Assembly (NCBI RefSeq): GCF_018413605.1
Contig: NZ_JAHCDN010000001.1
Location: forward strand, 1,488,001-1,552,000
From: Variovorax sp. PCZ-1
GTDB lineage: Bacteria > Pseudomonadota > Gammaproteobacteria > Burkholderiales > Burkholderiaceae_C
DNA length: 64,000 bases
Reading direction: 5' to 3'
Numbering within the stretch: the stretch's first letter is position 1; the number at the start of each line of letters is the position of its first letter. Position numbers and translations under genes: made by a program. The notes beneath the pieces were generated by a model, which was not told the DNA's origin, searched no databases, and saw only the letters and a program-made list of their open reading frames with translations. Positions 1 through 8,496 of this stretch are shown here, piece after piece.

Positions 1-747
1 GCGCTGTTGGTGATCGTTCTCAGCCTGTGGGTTTCTGCCGCGATTGAAAAACGACTCTTGTCTGATGCAGTGGAGGATTTGTCACTGCGCAAAGTGGCTA
101 CCAATGCGATCCGCATGTTGTTGCTGATCGTTGGCTTGCTGTTTGCGCTGTCAGCGCTTGGCGTAGATCTCACCGCACTGTCCGTACTCGGCGGCGCACT
201 CGGCGTAGGCTTAGGCTTTGGTCTGCAAAAACTTGCCTCCAACTATGTGAGCGGCTTTGTGATCTTGCTCGAGCGCAGCTTGCGCATTGGCGATAACGTG
301 AAGATCGACGGCTTTGAAGGCCGTGTGACAGACATCAAAACCCGCTACACCATGATCCGTAGCGTGAATGGGCGGGAAGCTATTGTGCCCAATGAGAAAG
401 TCATCACCGAACGCGTAGAAAACTTGTCGCTCAGCGACCCCAAAGTCTTGGTCGTTACGAATATCACTGTGGGCTATGACTCCGATGTGGCGCAAATTCA
501 AAAGATTTTGTGCGATTCAGCGGCCAGCAGTGACCGCGTCTTAAAAGAGCCAGCGCCAGTCGCACACCTGGCCAACTTTGCGCTCGATGGCCTAGAGTTC
601 AGCCTCTGCTTTTGGATCAGCGATCCTGAAAACGGCCAGCTCAATGTCAAAAGCGAAGTCCACATCGCCATCATTGCTGCGTTACGCCAAGCCAACATTG
701 ATATCCCATATCCGCAGCGAGTAGTGCGGATGCTTCAAACGCCGTAA
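1..747 (+). CDS. MscS-family mechanosensitive channel, C-terminal part
   Basis: The reading frame is open from the first base, so the gene begins upstream and only its last 248 residues are seen. Two hydrophobic segments lead into a glycine/alanine-rich pore helix (GGALGVGLGFGLQ, about residues 66-78). The MscS beta domain follows (IGDNVKIDGFEGRV) and then a mixed alpha/beta C-terminal domain. This is the usual layout of small-conductance mechanosensitive channels of the inner membrane, which open under hypo-osmotic stress or act as solute channels. Which MscS subfamily it belongs to cannot be told without the N-terminus. It ends at a strong hairpin shared with the convergent ankyrin gene. 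Confidence 0.9.
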   Translation, partial: ALLVIVLSLWVSAAIEKRLLSDAVEDLSLRKVATNAIRMLLLIVGLLFALSALGVDLTALSVLGGALGVGLGFGLQKLASNYVSGFVILLERSLRIGDNVKIDGFEGRVTDIKTRYTMIRSVNGREAIVPNEKVITERVENLSLSDPKVLVVTNITVGYDSDVAQIQKILCDSAASSDRVLKEPAPVAHLANFALDGLEFSLCFWISDPENGQLNVKSEVHIAIIAALRQANIDIPYPQRVVRMLQTP

Positions 748-790
748 AGATGATTGATTTCCAAGATGCTCTTTGAAATCAATCATCTTT
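746..790. terminator. Bidirectional hairpin terminator
   Basis: A perfect 16-bp inverted repeat (746-761 and 775-790) has a 13-base loop and A/T-rich ends on both strands. It begins on the stop codon of the MscS gene and lies downstream of the convergent ankyrin gene, so it probably serves both. Confidence 0.75.
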
Positions 791-851
791 AACTTTACAT
801 AATATACATCGTATTATTAATTCATGGCCAAAAGATATGGCTTGGGAATCA

Positions 852-1520
852 CTACCACTTGCCTTTAGGCTGCTGCGCTCGGATGAAAGCGGCAATCACA
901 TCCACGGAGTCTTGTTTCTTGGCTTGTTGAGCGAAATCGATGGCGGTTAGGCCGAGTTCGTTTTTCAGGCTGACATCGGCGCCTTCTTCTAGCAAGAGTT
1001 TGACAGCGCCGGATGTGCCGTAATGCGCGGCCATCATGAGTGGCGTAGTTTTGTTGGGGCTTTCTGCATCGATGTAGGCGTGGTTTTCGAGCAGGATTTT
1101 GATGAGCTGGACATTGCCAGCGGTGGCGGCGTAATGCAAAGGCGCCCAGCCAGGTTTATTCACGTCGGCGCCTTTGTCGATCATGGCAATGGCAAGCTCT
1201 GTTTGGCCACGGAAGACGGCCATCATCAGCGGTGTTTCGCCATCGGCTGTGATGGGATTGAGGTCGATTTTTGGGGCTTTGATAAGGATTTGAGCGACCT
1301 TGGGCGACGGCTCACGTAAGGCAATAAACAGACCGTGAAAATTTTTAGGATCTCGGGTATTGGGATCAAAACCGCGTTGAAGCAGGCTTTGAACAGCATT
1401 TGCATCGTCTCGCTTGATTGCGCTGAAGAAATCTTCGTAAGCGCCAGCCCAAACCCATTGCGAAGAAAATAATCCAATAAAAACAATAATCTTTTTCAGA
1501 TATTTAAAGTGAATTATCAT
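852..1520 (-). CDS. Exported ankyrin-repeat protein
   Basis: The product has 222 residues. An N-terminal signal peptide (hydrophobic stretch about residues 10-25, ending WAGA) is followed by four or five ankyrin repeats, recognisable from TPLMMAVFRGQTE, PLHYAATAGN and TPLMMAAHYGTSG. Ankyrin repeats are protein-binding scaffolds, and export implies a periplasmic role. It lies downstream of tatD on the same strand with 17 bases between, so it is probably the last gene of the tmk-holB-pilZ-tatD operon. The binding partner is unknown. Confidence 0.85.
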   Translation of the reverse strand: MIIHFKYLKKIIVFIGLFSSQWVWAGAYEDFFSAIKRDDANAVQSLLQRGFDPNTRDPKNFHGLFIALREPSPKVAQILIKAPKIDLNPITADGETPLMMAVFRGQTELAIAMIDKGADVNKPGWAPLHYAATAGNVQLIKILLENHAYIDAESPNKTTPLMMAAHYGTSGAVKLLLEEGADVSLKNELGLTAIDFAQQAKKQDSVDVIAAFIRAQQPKGKW

Positions 1521-1537
1521 GATTTGACTCCGCTTTA

Positions 1538-2368
1538 TCAGGCTAAAACTCGGGGAAACAGTCTATCAAAATTCTCGCTGGTGGCGTGTGCCACGGCTTC
1601 AACGGAAATGCCTTTGAGCTGGGCGATTTGCTTTGCGACGAAGGGCACATAACTCGGATTATTCGTTTTCCCGCGATAAGGCGTAGGCGCGAGATAGGGG
1701 CTGTCTGTCTCAATCAAGCAGCGCTCCAGCGGCACATAAGCCGCCACATCGCGCAACTCTTGAGCGGCTTTGAAGGTGAGGATGCCAGAGAAGCTGATGT
1801 AGAAATCCAGATCGAGCGCGGCTTTGGCCACGGCCATGTTTTCAGTGAAGCAGTGGAAAACGCCTTTGGCCAAGGGAAGGGTATCCGCGCCCTGCTTTGT
1901 CGCATGAGCAAAGCCACCCTCTTCTTTCAAAATCGAAATCGTGTCTTCGGAGGCTGAGCGTGTGTGGATGATGAGAGGTAAGTCGGTCTGTCGCGCGGCG
2001 CGAATGTGAGTGCGAAAGCGCTCGCGTTGCCATTGCATATCAGCTACTGTGCGGCCGCCTTTGCGGCCGGCCATGTCGTAATAGTCTAGGCCCGTCTCGC
2101 CAATGGCCACAACTTTGGGGAGCTTGGAGCGCTGCACCAAATCATCTAGCGTGGGCTCGTAGATGCCTTCGTTATCTGGGTGGACACCCACGGTGCTCCA
2201 GAAATTGCTGTGTTCCGTGGCGAGGCTGTGCACTTCGGGGAATTCTTCAATCGTGGTGCAAATACACAGAGCGCGCGTCACTTGCGCGGTGGCCATGGCC
2301 TCACGAATCGCGTGCAGTTCACCTCTGAGCTCGGGGAAATTCAGATGACAATGGGAATCGGTAAACAT
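1538..2368 (-). CDS. tatD: TatD-family metal-dependent hydrolase
   Basis: The product has 276 residues, usual for TatD/YcfH nucleases. The metal-binding motif HCH is at residues 6-8. The other family signatures are present: AIGETGLDYY with the metal-ligand Glu, PLIIHTRSA, GVFHCFTE and IETDSPYLAP. These enzymes are cytoplasmic 3'-5' exonuclease or deoxyribonuclease-like hydrolases of the amidohydrolase fold. It follows pilZ in the classic holB-pilZ-tatD order. One copy of repeat family A lies between pilZ and tatD. The exact paralogue (tatD or ycfH) is not certain. Confidence 0.9.
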   Translation of the reverse strand: MFTDSHCHLNFPELRGELHAIREAMATAQVTRALCICTTIEEFPEVHSLATEHSNFWSTVGVHPDNEGIYEPTLDDLVQRSKLPKVVAIGETGLDYYDMAGRKGGRTVADMQWQRERFRTHIRAARQTDLPLIIHTRSASEDTISILKEEGGFAHATKQGADTLPLAKGVFHCFTENMAVAKAALDLDFYISFSGILTFKAAQELRDVAAYVPLERCLIETDSPYLAPTPYRGKTNNPSYVPFVAKQIAQLKGISVEAVAHATSENFDRLFPRVLA

Positions 2369-2380
2369 GGGCAGATTTTA

Positions 2381-2440
2381 AGGCAAATCGGCATATCGCC
2401 GGCGTAGAATCTGCGCGAAGTGCTATTTAATTAATAGCAT
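2381..2440 (-). repeat. Family A palindromic repeat, copy 1
   Basis: Intergenic copy between pilZ and tatD, in reverse orientation. It shows the GCCGGC core, the GAATCTGCGC segment and the AT-rich stem GCTATT...AATAGC. Confidence 0.8.
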
Positions 2441-2459
2441 TTTGTCATCGCTAACGAAA

Positions 2460-2846
2460 TTAAATCGTCTGCGTCGGCCGCTCAGAGCCGAGATGCGCGC
2501 CCAGAAGTTGCTCGATTTTGATTTTGAGCAACTTGGATTTTTCATCGGTGGGAAAGCGAATGCCGATGCCTTGTGTGCGGTTGCCAGCAGCTTTGGCGGG
2601 TGTGATCCAAGCGACTTTTCCTGCGACGGGATAGCGCTGGGGATCTTCAGGCAAAGTGATGAGCACATACACGTCATCGCCGAGTTTGTATTCCTTGGCC
2701 GAGGGGATGAACATGCCGCCCTCGGTGAACGATGAAATATAAGCCGCGTACAAAGCCGCTTTTTCCTTGATGGCGAGCTGGATCACGCTGGGGCGTGGCG
2801 TGGTGCCTACGCCGGGGGCGGTAGATGCTGTGGCAGGTGAACTCAT
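2460..2846 (-). CDS. pilZ: Type IV pilus PilZ-domain protein
   Basis: The product has 128 residues made of one PilZ domain. The segments GGMFIPSAKEYKLGDDV and VAGKVAWITPAKA match the founding Pseudomonas PilZ type. No N-terminal RxxxR motif is visible, as in that protein, which does not itself bind c-di-GMP and works with PilB and FimX in pilus assembly. It overlaps the end of holB by four bases (ATGA), so the two are translationally coupled. The holB-pilZ-tatD order is widespread in beta- and gammaproteobacteria. Confidence 0.9.
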   Translation of the reverse strand: MSSPATASTAPGVGTTPRPSVIQLAIKEKAALYAAYISSFTEGGMFIPSAKEYKLGDDVYVLITLPEDPQRYPVAGKVAWITPAKAAGNRTQGIGIRFPTDEKSKLLKIKIEQLLGAHLGSERPTQTI

Positions 2847-3889
2847 ACTCTAGAGTTTATACATTGTTTGGCCTGTTGCACCATATCTTCGATCAACAAC
2901 TCGGGTTTGAAGGGGTGATCAATGCGGCGGGAGAGGGTTTTGAGCTGCTCTGCCCAGGCCGCCAAAGCCCTGGCAGGGGGTGGCTTGGGCAAATCTTGCG
3001 CAGCGTAAAAGCGCGGCGCGGCGCCGAGCTTGACGGCCCACAGATCGTGACAAAGCTTGTGCTGCGCATCCAGCAGTTGCGCTCCGCTCATGCCCGAGAC
3101 GGCATCTACCCGACCTTTTTGCAAAGCCAAAGGCAGTGCAGCCCAGACAGAATGTGCGCCAGAAGCTATGATTTTTGCAGCATCCATGGGGCGGTTGCCG
3201 CTGGCATGAAGCGCAGTTTCTCGATCCGTGGGCGATGCACCGGGCACGTATTGGGTGAGCCAAGCCAAGGCTTGGTTGGGCGTGGGCTCGGCCAATGCGA
3301 AGGCTTGGCAGCGGCTGCGGATGGTGGGTAAGAGCTCGTGGGCGGCTTCTGTGGCGAGAACGAAACGCAGGCTGCCTTGTGGCTCTTCCAAGGTTTTGAG
3401 CAGGGCGTTGGCCGATGCAGCGTTCATGGCCTCGGCGGGATAGACCAAGATCACCTTGCCGCGCCCTCGCCCGCTGGTGAGTTCGGCAAATTGCACAGCC
3501 TCGCGCACACTCTCAATACGGATTTCTTGGGAGGCTTTGCGTTTTTTATCGTCAATGTCTTTCTGTGCTTTTTCACTCAAAGGCCAGCCCAGAGAAAGCA
3601 TCAAGGTTTCCGGCATGAGCACCACCAAATCGGTGTGGCCTCGCGAATGCACTTGCTGGCAACTGGGGCACATCCCGCATGCAGGCTCACCCTGCTCTCG
3701 CCCAGGCTTCTCACACAGCCATGATTGGGCCAGCGATAAGGCCAACTCGTATTGCCCCAAGCCCGAGGGGCCGTGCAGCAACAGGGCGTGAGCAGGCAGG
3801 CTCAGCAGATGGCTGCGCTGCTCGGCCAGCCAAGCTGGCAACGTGTCTGGGTGATCGAGGGGGCCTTCGTCTTCAGTCACGTCGGTCAT
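2843..3889 (-). CDS. holB: DNA polymerase III delta' subunit
   Basis: The product has 348 residues. Delta' is the non-ATPase subunit of the clamp loader. The P-loop is degenerate (GPSGLGQ, Gln in place of the catalytic Lys), as expected. A four-cysteine zinc module is formed by WLCEK and CGMCPSCQ, and LRSRCQ-type residues near 240 (IRSRCQAF) match the arginine-finger region. The start overlaps the end of tmk by four bases, and the stop overlaps the pilZ start, forming a coupled tmk-holB-pilZ unit. Confidence 0.92.
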   Translation of the reverse strand: MTDVTEDEGPLDHPDTLPAWLAEQRSHLLSLPAHALLLHGPSGLGQYELALSLAQSWLCEKPGREQGEPACGMCPSCQQVHSRGHTDLVVLMPETLMLSLGWPLSEKAQKDIDDKKRKASQEIRIESVREAVQFAELTSGRGRGKVILVYPAEAMNAASANALLKTLEEPQGSLRFVLATEAAHELLPTIRSRCQAFALAEPTPNQALAWLTQYVPGASPTDRETALHASGNRPMDAAKIIASGAHSVWAALPLALQKGRVDAVSGMSGAQLLDAQHKLCHDLWAVKLGAAPRFYAAQDLPKPPPARALAAWAEQLKTLSRRIDHPFKPELLIEDMVQQAKQCINSRV

Positions 3890-4572
3890 AAATAGCCCCG
3901 CGCTTTCACGGCTGCCATCACATCAGCGCGTACATGTTCCAAGCTCTGATGGCCATTGATGCGCACAAAGCGCTGCGGATCAGCTGCGGCCCTCGCCGCA
4001 TAACCGCTGGCCACACGCTCGAAAAACGCCACATCCTGCGATTCAAACTTATCAGGCTGGCGAGCTTGCGCCAAGCGCTGAGCAGCGACTTGCGGGGGCA
4101 CTTCAAACAACAGCGTCAGGTCTGGTTGTAGGATGCCATGTTTTAAGCGTATTTTTGATGCCAAATCGGCAGATAGCCGGCGTAAATCCTGCGCAGAATG
4201 CTCTAGTTTTGATAGCGTCTCCAAATCAAAGCCACGCCCTGCGCCTTGATAGGCAAAGCTCGCATCCGTGAAACGATCGCACAGCACCACATCGCCCCGT
4301 GCGAGCGCGGGCGCGATCACCTGCACGATGTGTTCGCGCCGTGCAGCAAACACCAAGAGTGCTTCAGTGAGCGCATCCATCGGCGCGTGCAAGATCAATT
4401 CGCGGAGTTTTTCAGACAGCGCCGTGCCGCCCGGTTCGCGCGTGAGCACGACTTGACGGCCAGAGCTCGCAGCCGAGCTGGATGAAGCGCCAAAGGCCTG
4501 CGCCAAAGCCTGAATGTGCGAGGATTTTCCCGCGCCATCAATGCCCTCAAAACTAATGAATACACCTGTCAT
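3886..4572 (-). CDS. tmk: Thymidylate kinase with a repeat-encoded insertion
   Basis: The product has 228 residues and phosphorylates dTMP to dTDP. The P-loop [11 protein letters not shown], the [16 protein letters not shown] motif and the QPDLTLLF strand are all intact. Between the last two motifs, about residues 120-144 are encoded by a complete copy of repeat family A read in frame. From memory this makes the segment about 17 residues longer than in the E. coli enzyme. The insertion falls between the DR motif and the next core strand, where a surface loop is likely, so the enzyme is probably active. It heads the tmk-holB-pilZ-tatD operon and is divergent from the response-regulator gene at 4642. 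Confidence 0.93.
   Translation of the reverse strand: MTGVFISFEGIDGAGKSSHIQALAQAFGASSSSAASSGRQVVLTREPGGTALSEKLRELILHAPMDALTEALLVFAARREHIVQVIAPALARGDVVLCDRFTDASFAYQGAGRGFDLETLSKLEHSAQDLRRLSADLASKIRLKHGILQPDLTLLFEVPPQVAAQRLAQARQPDKFESQDVAFFERVASGYAARAAADPQRFVRINGHQSLEHVRADVMAAVKARGYL
4141..4216 (-). repeat. Family A repeat, copy 2, inside tmk
   Basis: A full-length copy including the A-rich tail. It lies in the same orientation as tmk and encodes about 25 residues in frame ([13 protein letters not shown] and following). Confidence 0.85.
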
Positions 4573-4625
4573 AAGAAGTATTGTGGCTTATTCGCACTGC
4601 CATTTCGTTCGGGGCGATACAGATG

Positions 4626-4639
4626 CCACAATATTGTGG
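4626..4639. promoter_or_regulatory. 14-bp perfect palindrome before a response-regulator gene
   Basis: CCACAATATTGTGG is a perfect palindrome ending two bases before the ATG at 4642. A half-copy, TATTGTGGC, is at about 4579. The position over the expected ribosome binding site suggests an operator. The regulator is unknown. Confidence 0.4.
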
Positions 4640-4641
4640 TG

Positions 4642-5313
4642 ATGAAGCGCGGCCAGACACCAGAATTTGAATTGCCTGACGATCTGGTGATCGGTACCGG
4701 TGATGACGACGATGGCCGCATGGGCGCTGGCTCAACGCTGCCACAAGATTTGTTTCCCCTGGGCGAGCCACGCCAGCCCCATCGCAGCCCAGATGCCAGG
4801 CGAGAATATGCCGATACCCAGCCTGCTGGCTTGCCTGCTCAAACGTATGTGCGCTCTGCGGCACCAGAGGTGAAAGTCTCTGCTGCGCAAGCCATCATTG
4901 CGCCTATGCCCGCAACAGGGCGCTCGCCCAGAGACGGCCCACAACCCAAGCGCGTGTTGGTTGTGGATGACGATGCGACTGTGCGCTTGTATTTGCGCGC
5001 CCGTCTCATGCTACGCGGGCATTTGCAGCTGCTTGAAGCTGCCAACGGTGAGCAGGCTTTGGAGTTGGTGATGTCACAGCGATTTGATGCGGTGTTGCTG
5101 GATATCGATATGGGTGCGCAAAACGGCTATGAAGTTTGTCGAGCCATACGCACGCACACACGCCAGATGGGAAGCAAACAGCCTCGTATCTACATCATCA
5201 CCAGCCGCTCTGGCGTGATCGACAAAATGCGCGCCAAGATGGCGGGCGCAGATGCTTTTCTCTCTAAGCCTCCACATCCCGGAGAGCTCTCAGAACTGCT
5301 GGCGCAACTTTAG
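4642..5313 (+). CDS. CheY-like response regulator with long N-terminal extension
   Basis: The product has 223 residues from the ATG at 4642. The first 100 or so are polar and low in complexity, likely disordered. The rest is a single receiver domain: the acidic pocket VVDDDA, the phosphoacceptor Asp in LLDIDMG, the switch Ser/Thr in ITSRS and the Lys in LSKPP are all present. There is no output domain, so it probably signals by protein contact. It is followed by a second receiver protein and an ECF sigma/anti-sigma pair on the same strand. No partner kinase is in the window. Confidence 0.85.
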   Translation: MKRGQTPEFELPDDLVIGTGDDDDGRMGAGSTLPQDLFPLGEPRQPHRSPDARREYADTQPAGLPAQTYVRSAAPEVKVSAAQAIIAPMPATGRSPRDGPQPKRVLVVDDDATVRLYLRARLMLRGHLQLLEAANGEQALELVMSQRFDAVLLDIDMGAQNGYEVCRAIRTHTRQMGSKQPRIYIITSRSGVIDKMRAKMAGADAFLSKPPHPGELSELLAQL

Positions 5314-5326
5314 TGTCATGGCTTTG

Positions 5327-5357
5327 TCTCTTGCGCACCATACAGTTGCGCAAGAGA
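5327..5357 (+). terminator. Hairpin after the first response regulator
   Basis: An 11-bp perfect stem (TCTCTTGCGCA and its complement) encloses a 9-base loop. No T-run follows, so it may be an attenuator or a structural element rather than an intrinsic terminator. Confidence 0.4.
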
Positions 5358-5369
5358 GCGGAGAAAAAC

Positions 5370-5383
5370 GTGATATTTATCAC
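5370..5383. promoter_or_regulatory. CRP/FNR-family-like site
   Basis: GTGATATTTATCAC fits the GTGA-N6-TCAC core used by CRP/Vfr-type regulators. It lies about 30 bases before the start at 5414. It is assigned by pattern only. Confidence 0.35.
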
Positions 5384-5413
5384 TATTCCTGATTCCAAAG
5401 CTATGATTCACAC

Positions 5414-6193
5414 ATGATGCAACGTGTCTTCGTTCGTGTGGTGGGATTCAGCAGTGTTGAGCGCCATGCGCTCAACACGGCGTTTCGCCTGTCGCAAGAT
5501 CGCTTGTCTGCTCGCGAATGGAGCTATGAGCCTTGGGCTTCAAACTCACCCACCGCGCCTCGATTGGCATTGATCGATGGTGCCAGCCCCGATGCGAGTG
5601 AAGCTTTGGCGGAGCTGGAAGCCCTTGGCGGCATTGGGATCGTTTGGGTGGGCTCGATTTCTCCAGCCAAAGCCTGGCGCTCTTTTCAGCGTCCTGTTTC
5701 TTGGCCGCAGTTGTTGTCTTGTATGGATGAGTATTTCACGCCAGGCGCAGATCGGGTTGATCTTGATTTCGGTCACGATACCTGGCCTTCCGTGCTCGAA
5801 TCGACGGGGGCGCACATGTTTCCTGAGCATCATTTGCGCCGCGTATTGCTGGCCGATGCAGACAGCGATTCGCGCTTGTATTTGCGCACCAAACTCTCTT
5901 CTTTCGGAATCACGCACATCGACGAGGCCGAAAATGTGCTGGAGGCCAAAGATTATTTGTCGCCTGAGCGCCTGCAGCGTATGGGCTATGACATGGTGGT
6001 GGTTGACTTGGATTTGCCCGGCGGTGACCCGTGGACCGTGTTGGCGCAAGCTGGTAGCCCGCGCCTGAAACTCCTCACACAACACCGTATGAGCTTCACC
6101 ACGCGGATGAGTGCCAGGGTCAATGGGTGCACCGCGCTTGGTAAACCGCTGGATCCTTCAAGACTCAACGAGCTTTTGGCTAAAATTCAGTAA
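5414..6193 (+). CDS. Tandem-receiver response regulator (first receiver degenerate)
   Basis: The product has 259 residues. The C-terminal half (about 140-259) is a receiver domain with the phosphoacceptor in VVVDLDLPGG, a Thr in LLTQHR and the Lys in LGKPLDP. The N-terminal half looks like a worn-down receiver: LALIDGASPD stands where the phospho-Asp segment would be, VWVGS in the fourth strand, and FQRPVSW with Arg in place of the conserved Lys. No DNA-binding output domain is present. It lies in tandem with the regulator at 4642, suggesting a two-protein relay or adaptor pair upstream of the sigma factor. Confidence 0.75.
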   Translation: MMQRVFVRVVGFSSVERHALNTAFRLSQDRLSAREWSYEPWASNSPTAPRLALIDGASPDASEALAELEALGGIGIVWVGSISPAKAWRSFQRPVSWPQLLSCMDEYFTPGADRVDLDFGHDTWPSVLESTGAHMFPEHHLRRVLLADADSDSRLYLRTKLSSFGITHIDEAENVLEAKDYLSPERLQRMGYDMVVVDLDLPGGDPWTVLAQAGSPRLKLLTQHRMSFTTRMSARVNGCTALGKPLDPSRLNELLAKIQ

Positions 6194-6198
6194 GAAAA

Positions 6199-6250
6199 CA
6201 GCCGTTTGGCGGCGCAAATCCTGCGCAGAATGCTCATCATTTTATAGCAA
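6199..6250 (-). repeat. Family A repeat, copy 3
   Basis: Intergenic, between the tandem-receiver gene and the sigma factor. It shows CGGCGCAAATCCTGCGCAGA and a flanking TATAGCA. It ends about 18 bases before the sigma-factor start. Confidence 0.7.
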
Positions 6251-6268
6251 ACGATCTTCCCGAATGTC

Positions 6269-6889
6269 ATGAGTCAAGATGCTTCCCATCATCTTCAGCA
6301 GCTGCTTTTGGCGGCTGGCCGCGGTGATCACGCAAGCTTTGCCAAGGTCTATCAGCTCACCAGTGCGCATCTGTATGGCGTGGCACTGCGTATGTTGGGG
6401 CATGAACACGCAGCGGATGATGCCTTGCAGGAGGCTTATGTGAGCATTTGGAAGAATGCTTCGCAATACAAAGCCATGGTGGATGGCCAAGCGCTGTCTC
6501 CCATGACGTGGCTGATCGCCATTGTGCGCAACAAAGCACTGGATGCGCTGCGCAAACAAACCCGCCTGCGGGAAGATGAATTTATTTCAGAAGGCGATGA
6601 ATTTGATCGCGCGCCTACGCGCTTGGCTGAAACTGCCCCGAGTGCTTTGGATGAACTCAGCACGGCTTTTGAGGGCTTGCACATCGATGCTTGTATGAAG
6701 GCTTTAAGTGCCCCGCAGCGGCAAGCTTTGGCGCTGTGTTACTACCAAGGTCTGACGCATTCGGAAGCCTCTGAGCAAATGGGCTCACCGATGGGTAGCG
6801 TCAAAGCTTGGGTGCGCCGGGGCTTGGACAAGCTCAAAGATTGCTTGGCGCGCGCTGGTGTAACGGATGCCAACGGAGCGAGCGCATGA
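6269..6889 (+). CDS. ECF-type RNA polymerase sigma factor
   Basis: The product has 206 residues. Region 2 is seen around residues 30-70 (HLYGVALRMLGHEHAADDAL, then AYVSIWKN). Region 4 is near the C-terminus (LSAPQRQALALCYYQGLTHS, then GSVKAWVRRGLDKLK). It matches the sigma-K-like ECF group that is paired with RskA anti-sigma factors. Its stop overlaps the start of the anti-sigma gene (ATGA), so the two are coupled. It directs RNA polymerase to a regulon that cannot be predicted from here; autoregulation is common for such pairs. Confidence 0.92.
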   Translation: MSQDASHHLQQLLLAAGRGDHASFAKVYQLTSAHLYGVALRMLGHEHAADDALQEAYVSIWKNASQYKAMVDGQALSPMTWLIAIVRNKALDALRKQTRLREDEFISEGDEFDRAPTRLAETAPSALDELSTAFEGLHIDACMKALSAPQRQALALCYYQGLTHSEASEQMGSPMGSVKAWVRRGLDKLKDCLARAGVTDANGASA

Positions 6890-7629
6890 GATACAGCTCG
6901 CCCCAACTCATTGACCGCTTGGCTGCCGAATACGCCTTGGGTACGCTGCAGGGTGGCGCGCGCCGCCGCTTTGTGCGGCTGCTCGCAGATCGCGCCGATG
7001 TACGCATGGCGGTTGCCACATGGGAAGCACGGCTTGCGCCACTGGCAAACAGCGTTTCCCCAGTGCAGCCCAAAGCTCAGGTTTGGAAAGCCATTGCTGC
7101 GCAAACCCAGCCCAGCGCTGTGCAACAACAAGCATCTGGCTGGTCATGGCTGCGCCCCGCGAGTTGGGGTTTGGGTGGTATTGCTGCGGGTGTTGCGCTC
7201 AGCGCAGCAGCTCTGTTCACCGCGCCCACCCTCTTCTTCACAGCTGACCAAATCGCCATGCGCTCGGGCGAGAAGCTGCCGCAAAGCTATGTGGGCGTTT
7301 TAACTGACACGCAAGGCAATGGCCGCCTCTTGGTCAGCTCTCTGCGCCATGGCAAAACCGTCACGCTCAAAGTGATTGGTCAAGGCCATTTAGGTTCGGC
7401 TGCGACGCCATTGCAACTGTGGGCGTTGCCGCCAGCAGATGTCAACGGTGGCAAAGCTTTCCTGCTGGCCCAAGTCCCTGTTCAAGGCAGCAGCATCGCC
7501 ATGCTGCCAGACACCTCAGAAAAGCTCTTGTCCAAGGTGAGCAAGCTTGCCGTCACGCAAGCCAATGCTGCACAGCCTGGTTTGCCCGGTGAAGTGGTGC
7601 TGACGGGTCAATGCGCGAAGCTATGGTGA
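6886..7629 (+). CDS. Membrane anti-sigma factor, RskA family
   Basis: The product has 247 residues from the ATG that overlaps the sigma-factor stop. The cytoplasmic N-terminus (LAAEYALGTLQGGARRRFVR) is the zinc-free anti-sigma domain that clamps the sigma factor. A single transmembrane helix is near residues 93-116. The rest is the RskA C-terminal domain outside the membrane (TPLQLWALPPAD). Release of the sigma factor in this family usually needs regulated proteolysis. No protease is encoded nearby. Confidence 0.88.
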   Translation: MRYSSPQLIDRLAAEYALGTLQGGARRRFVRLLADRADVRMAVATWEARLAPLANSVSPVQPKAQVWKAIAAQTQPSAVQQQASGWSWLRPASWGLGGIAAGVALSAAALFTAPTLFFTADQIAMRSGEKLPQSYVGVLTDTQGNGRLLVSSLRHGKTVTLKVIGQGHLGSAATPLQLWALPPADVNGGKAFLLAQVPVQGSSIAMLPDTSEKLLSKVSKLAVTQANAAQPGLPGEVVLTGQCAKLW

Positions 7630-7654
7630 ACACTGCACACCATGAAAATCGTGG

Positions 7655-7710
7655 TTTTTTAGGCCGATAGCCGGCGCAGAATCTGCGTAAGCAGCTATCA
7701 AAATAATAGC
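7655..7710 (-). repeat. Family A repeat, copy 4
   Basis: It lies in the gap between the convergent anti-sigma and orphan genes. It contains GCCGGCGCAGAATCTGCG and GCAGCTATCAAAATAATAGC. Confidence 0.8.
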
Positions 7711-7714
7711 GAAT

Positions 7715-8437
7715 CTAGACGGCTAGATCTGTAGAAAAAGCGGCCACTGCTGCATCGCAGGCGGTGGTGAATACACGCGTGGCGTGCTCAAGTGTGGGAA
7801 TATCGCCTTCATTGATCTGCATGCGCAGATACACCTTGCCGCGCAGCACCATCAGCACGCGGGGCACACCAGGCTCGCTGCTTGGCCATGTGAGCAATTG
7901 CCCAGCCAGCTCGGAAGTGATCCACTGGGCGGCATTGCTTTTCTCATCAGCAAGAATGGCATAACGATCTAAAAACACCTGCCCTAGCTCTTCCCAACCC
8001 ACCTCTTCATACATGGACAGCCAGCGCATCTCCTCGGGCAAGTGCGGATCCACCTGTGTTTGCAATGTGTCGGTGTAAAGGGAGAATGCGCGCTTGTCTA
8101 GCTCGTTTTTGAGCTCACGCGACATCACCATCACTGCGACATCGTCGCGCACACCCATTTCGCCGCGCGCCCGCAGCTCAATGCCATGGATGAAATCGCG
8201 TGAAGGTTTGCCCTGCTCTAGTTTCCAAGGCTTGCCATTGATCTTGCCATCCACGCTGTAGCCTTTGCCGCTGAGATGGGTGTAAGACAAGCCTTGCATG
8301 CTCGCCCATTCAGACACCTTGTTCAACTGCGAGCCATTGCCTTGCCCAGCTAAATAGGACGACGGTGAGCGCGTCACCGCGGACTCATCGGCTTTTCCTT
8401 TACCCAAACCGAGCGCGTTTCTGAGAGACTTGAACAT
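7715..8437 (-). CDS. Conserved hypothetical cytoplasmic protein
   Basis: The product has 240 residues, with no signal peptide and no membrane segment. I do not recognise a domain. The N-terminus is basic and flexible (LGLGKGKADES); the middle and C-terminal parts look like a mixed alpha/beta fold (PRVLMVLRGKVYLRMQINEG). Codon use and composition look like the neighbours. It is convergent with the anti-sigma gene and has no evident operon partner, since the EamA gene upstream is separated by about 60 AT-rich bases. The function is unknown. Confidence 0.7.
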   Translation of the reverse strand: MFKSLRNALGLGKGKADESAVTRSPSSYLAGQGNGSQLNKVSEWASMQGLSYTHLSGKGYSVDGKINGKPWKLEQGKPSRDFIHGIELRARGEMGVRDDVAVMVMSRELKNELDKRAFSLYTDTLQTQVDPHLPEEMRWLSMYEEVGWEELGQVFLDRYAILADEKSNAAQWITSELAGQLLTWPSSEPGVPRVLMVLRGKVYLRMQINEGDIPTLEHATRVFTTACDAAVAAFSTDLAV

Positions 8438-8496
8438 AGCTTAAGCAATTATTATTAAAACGGCATTATCTAAGCAGTTGATGAAAGCAACAACCA

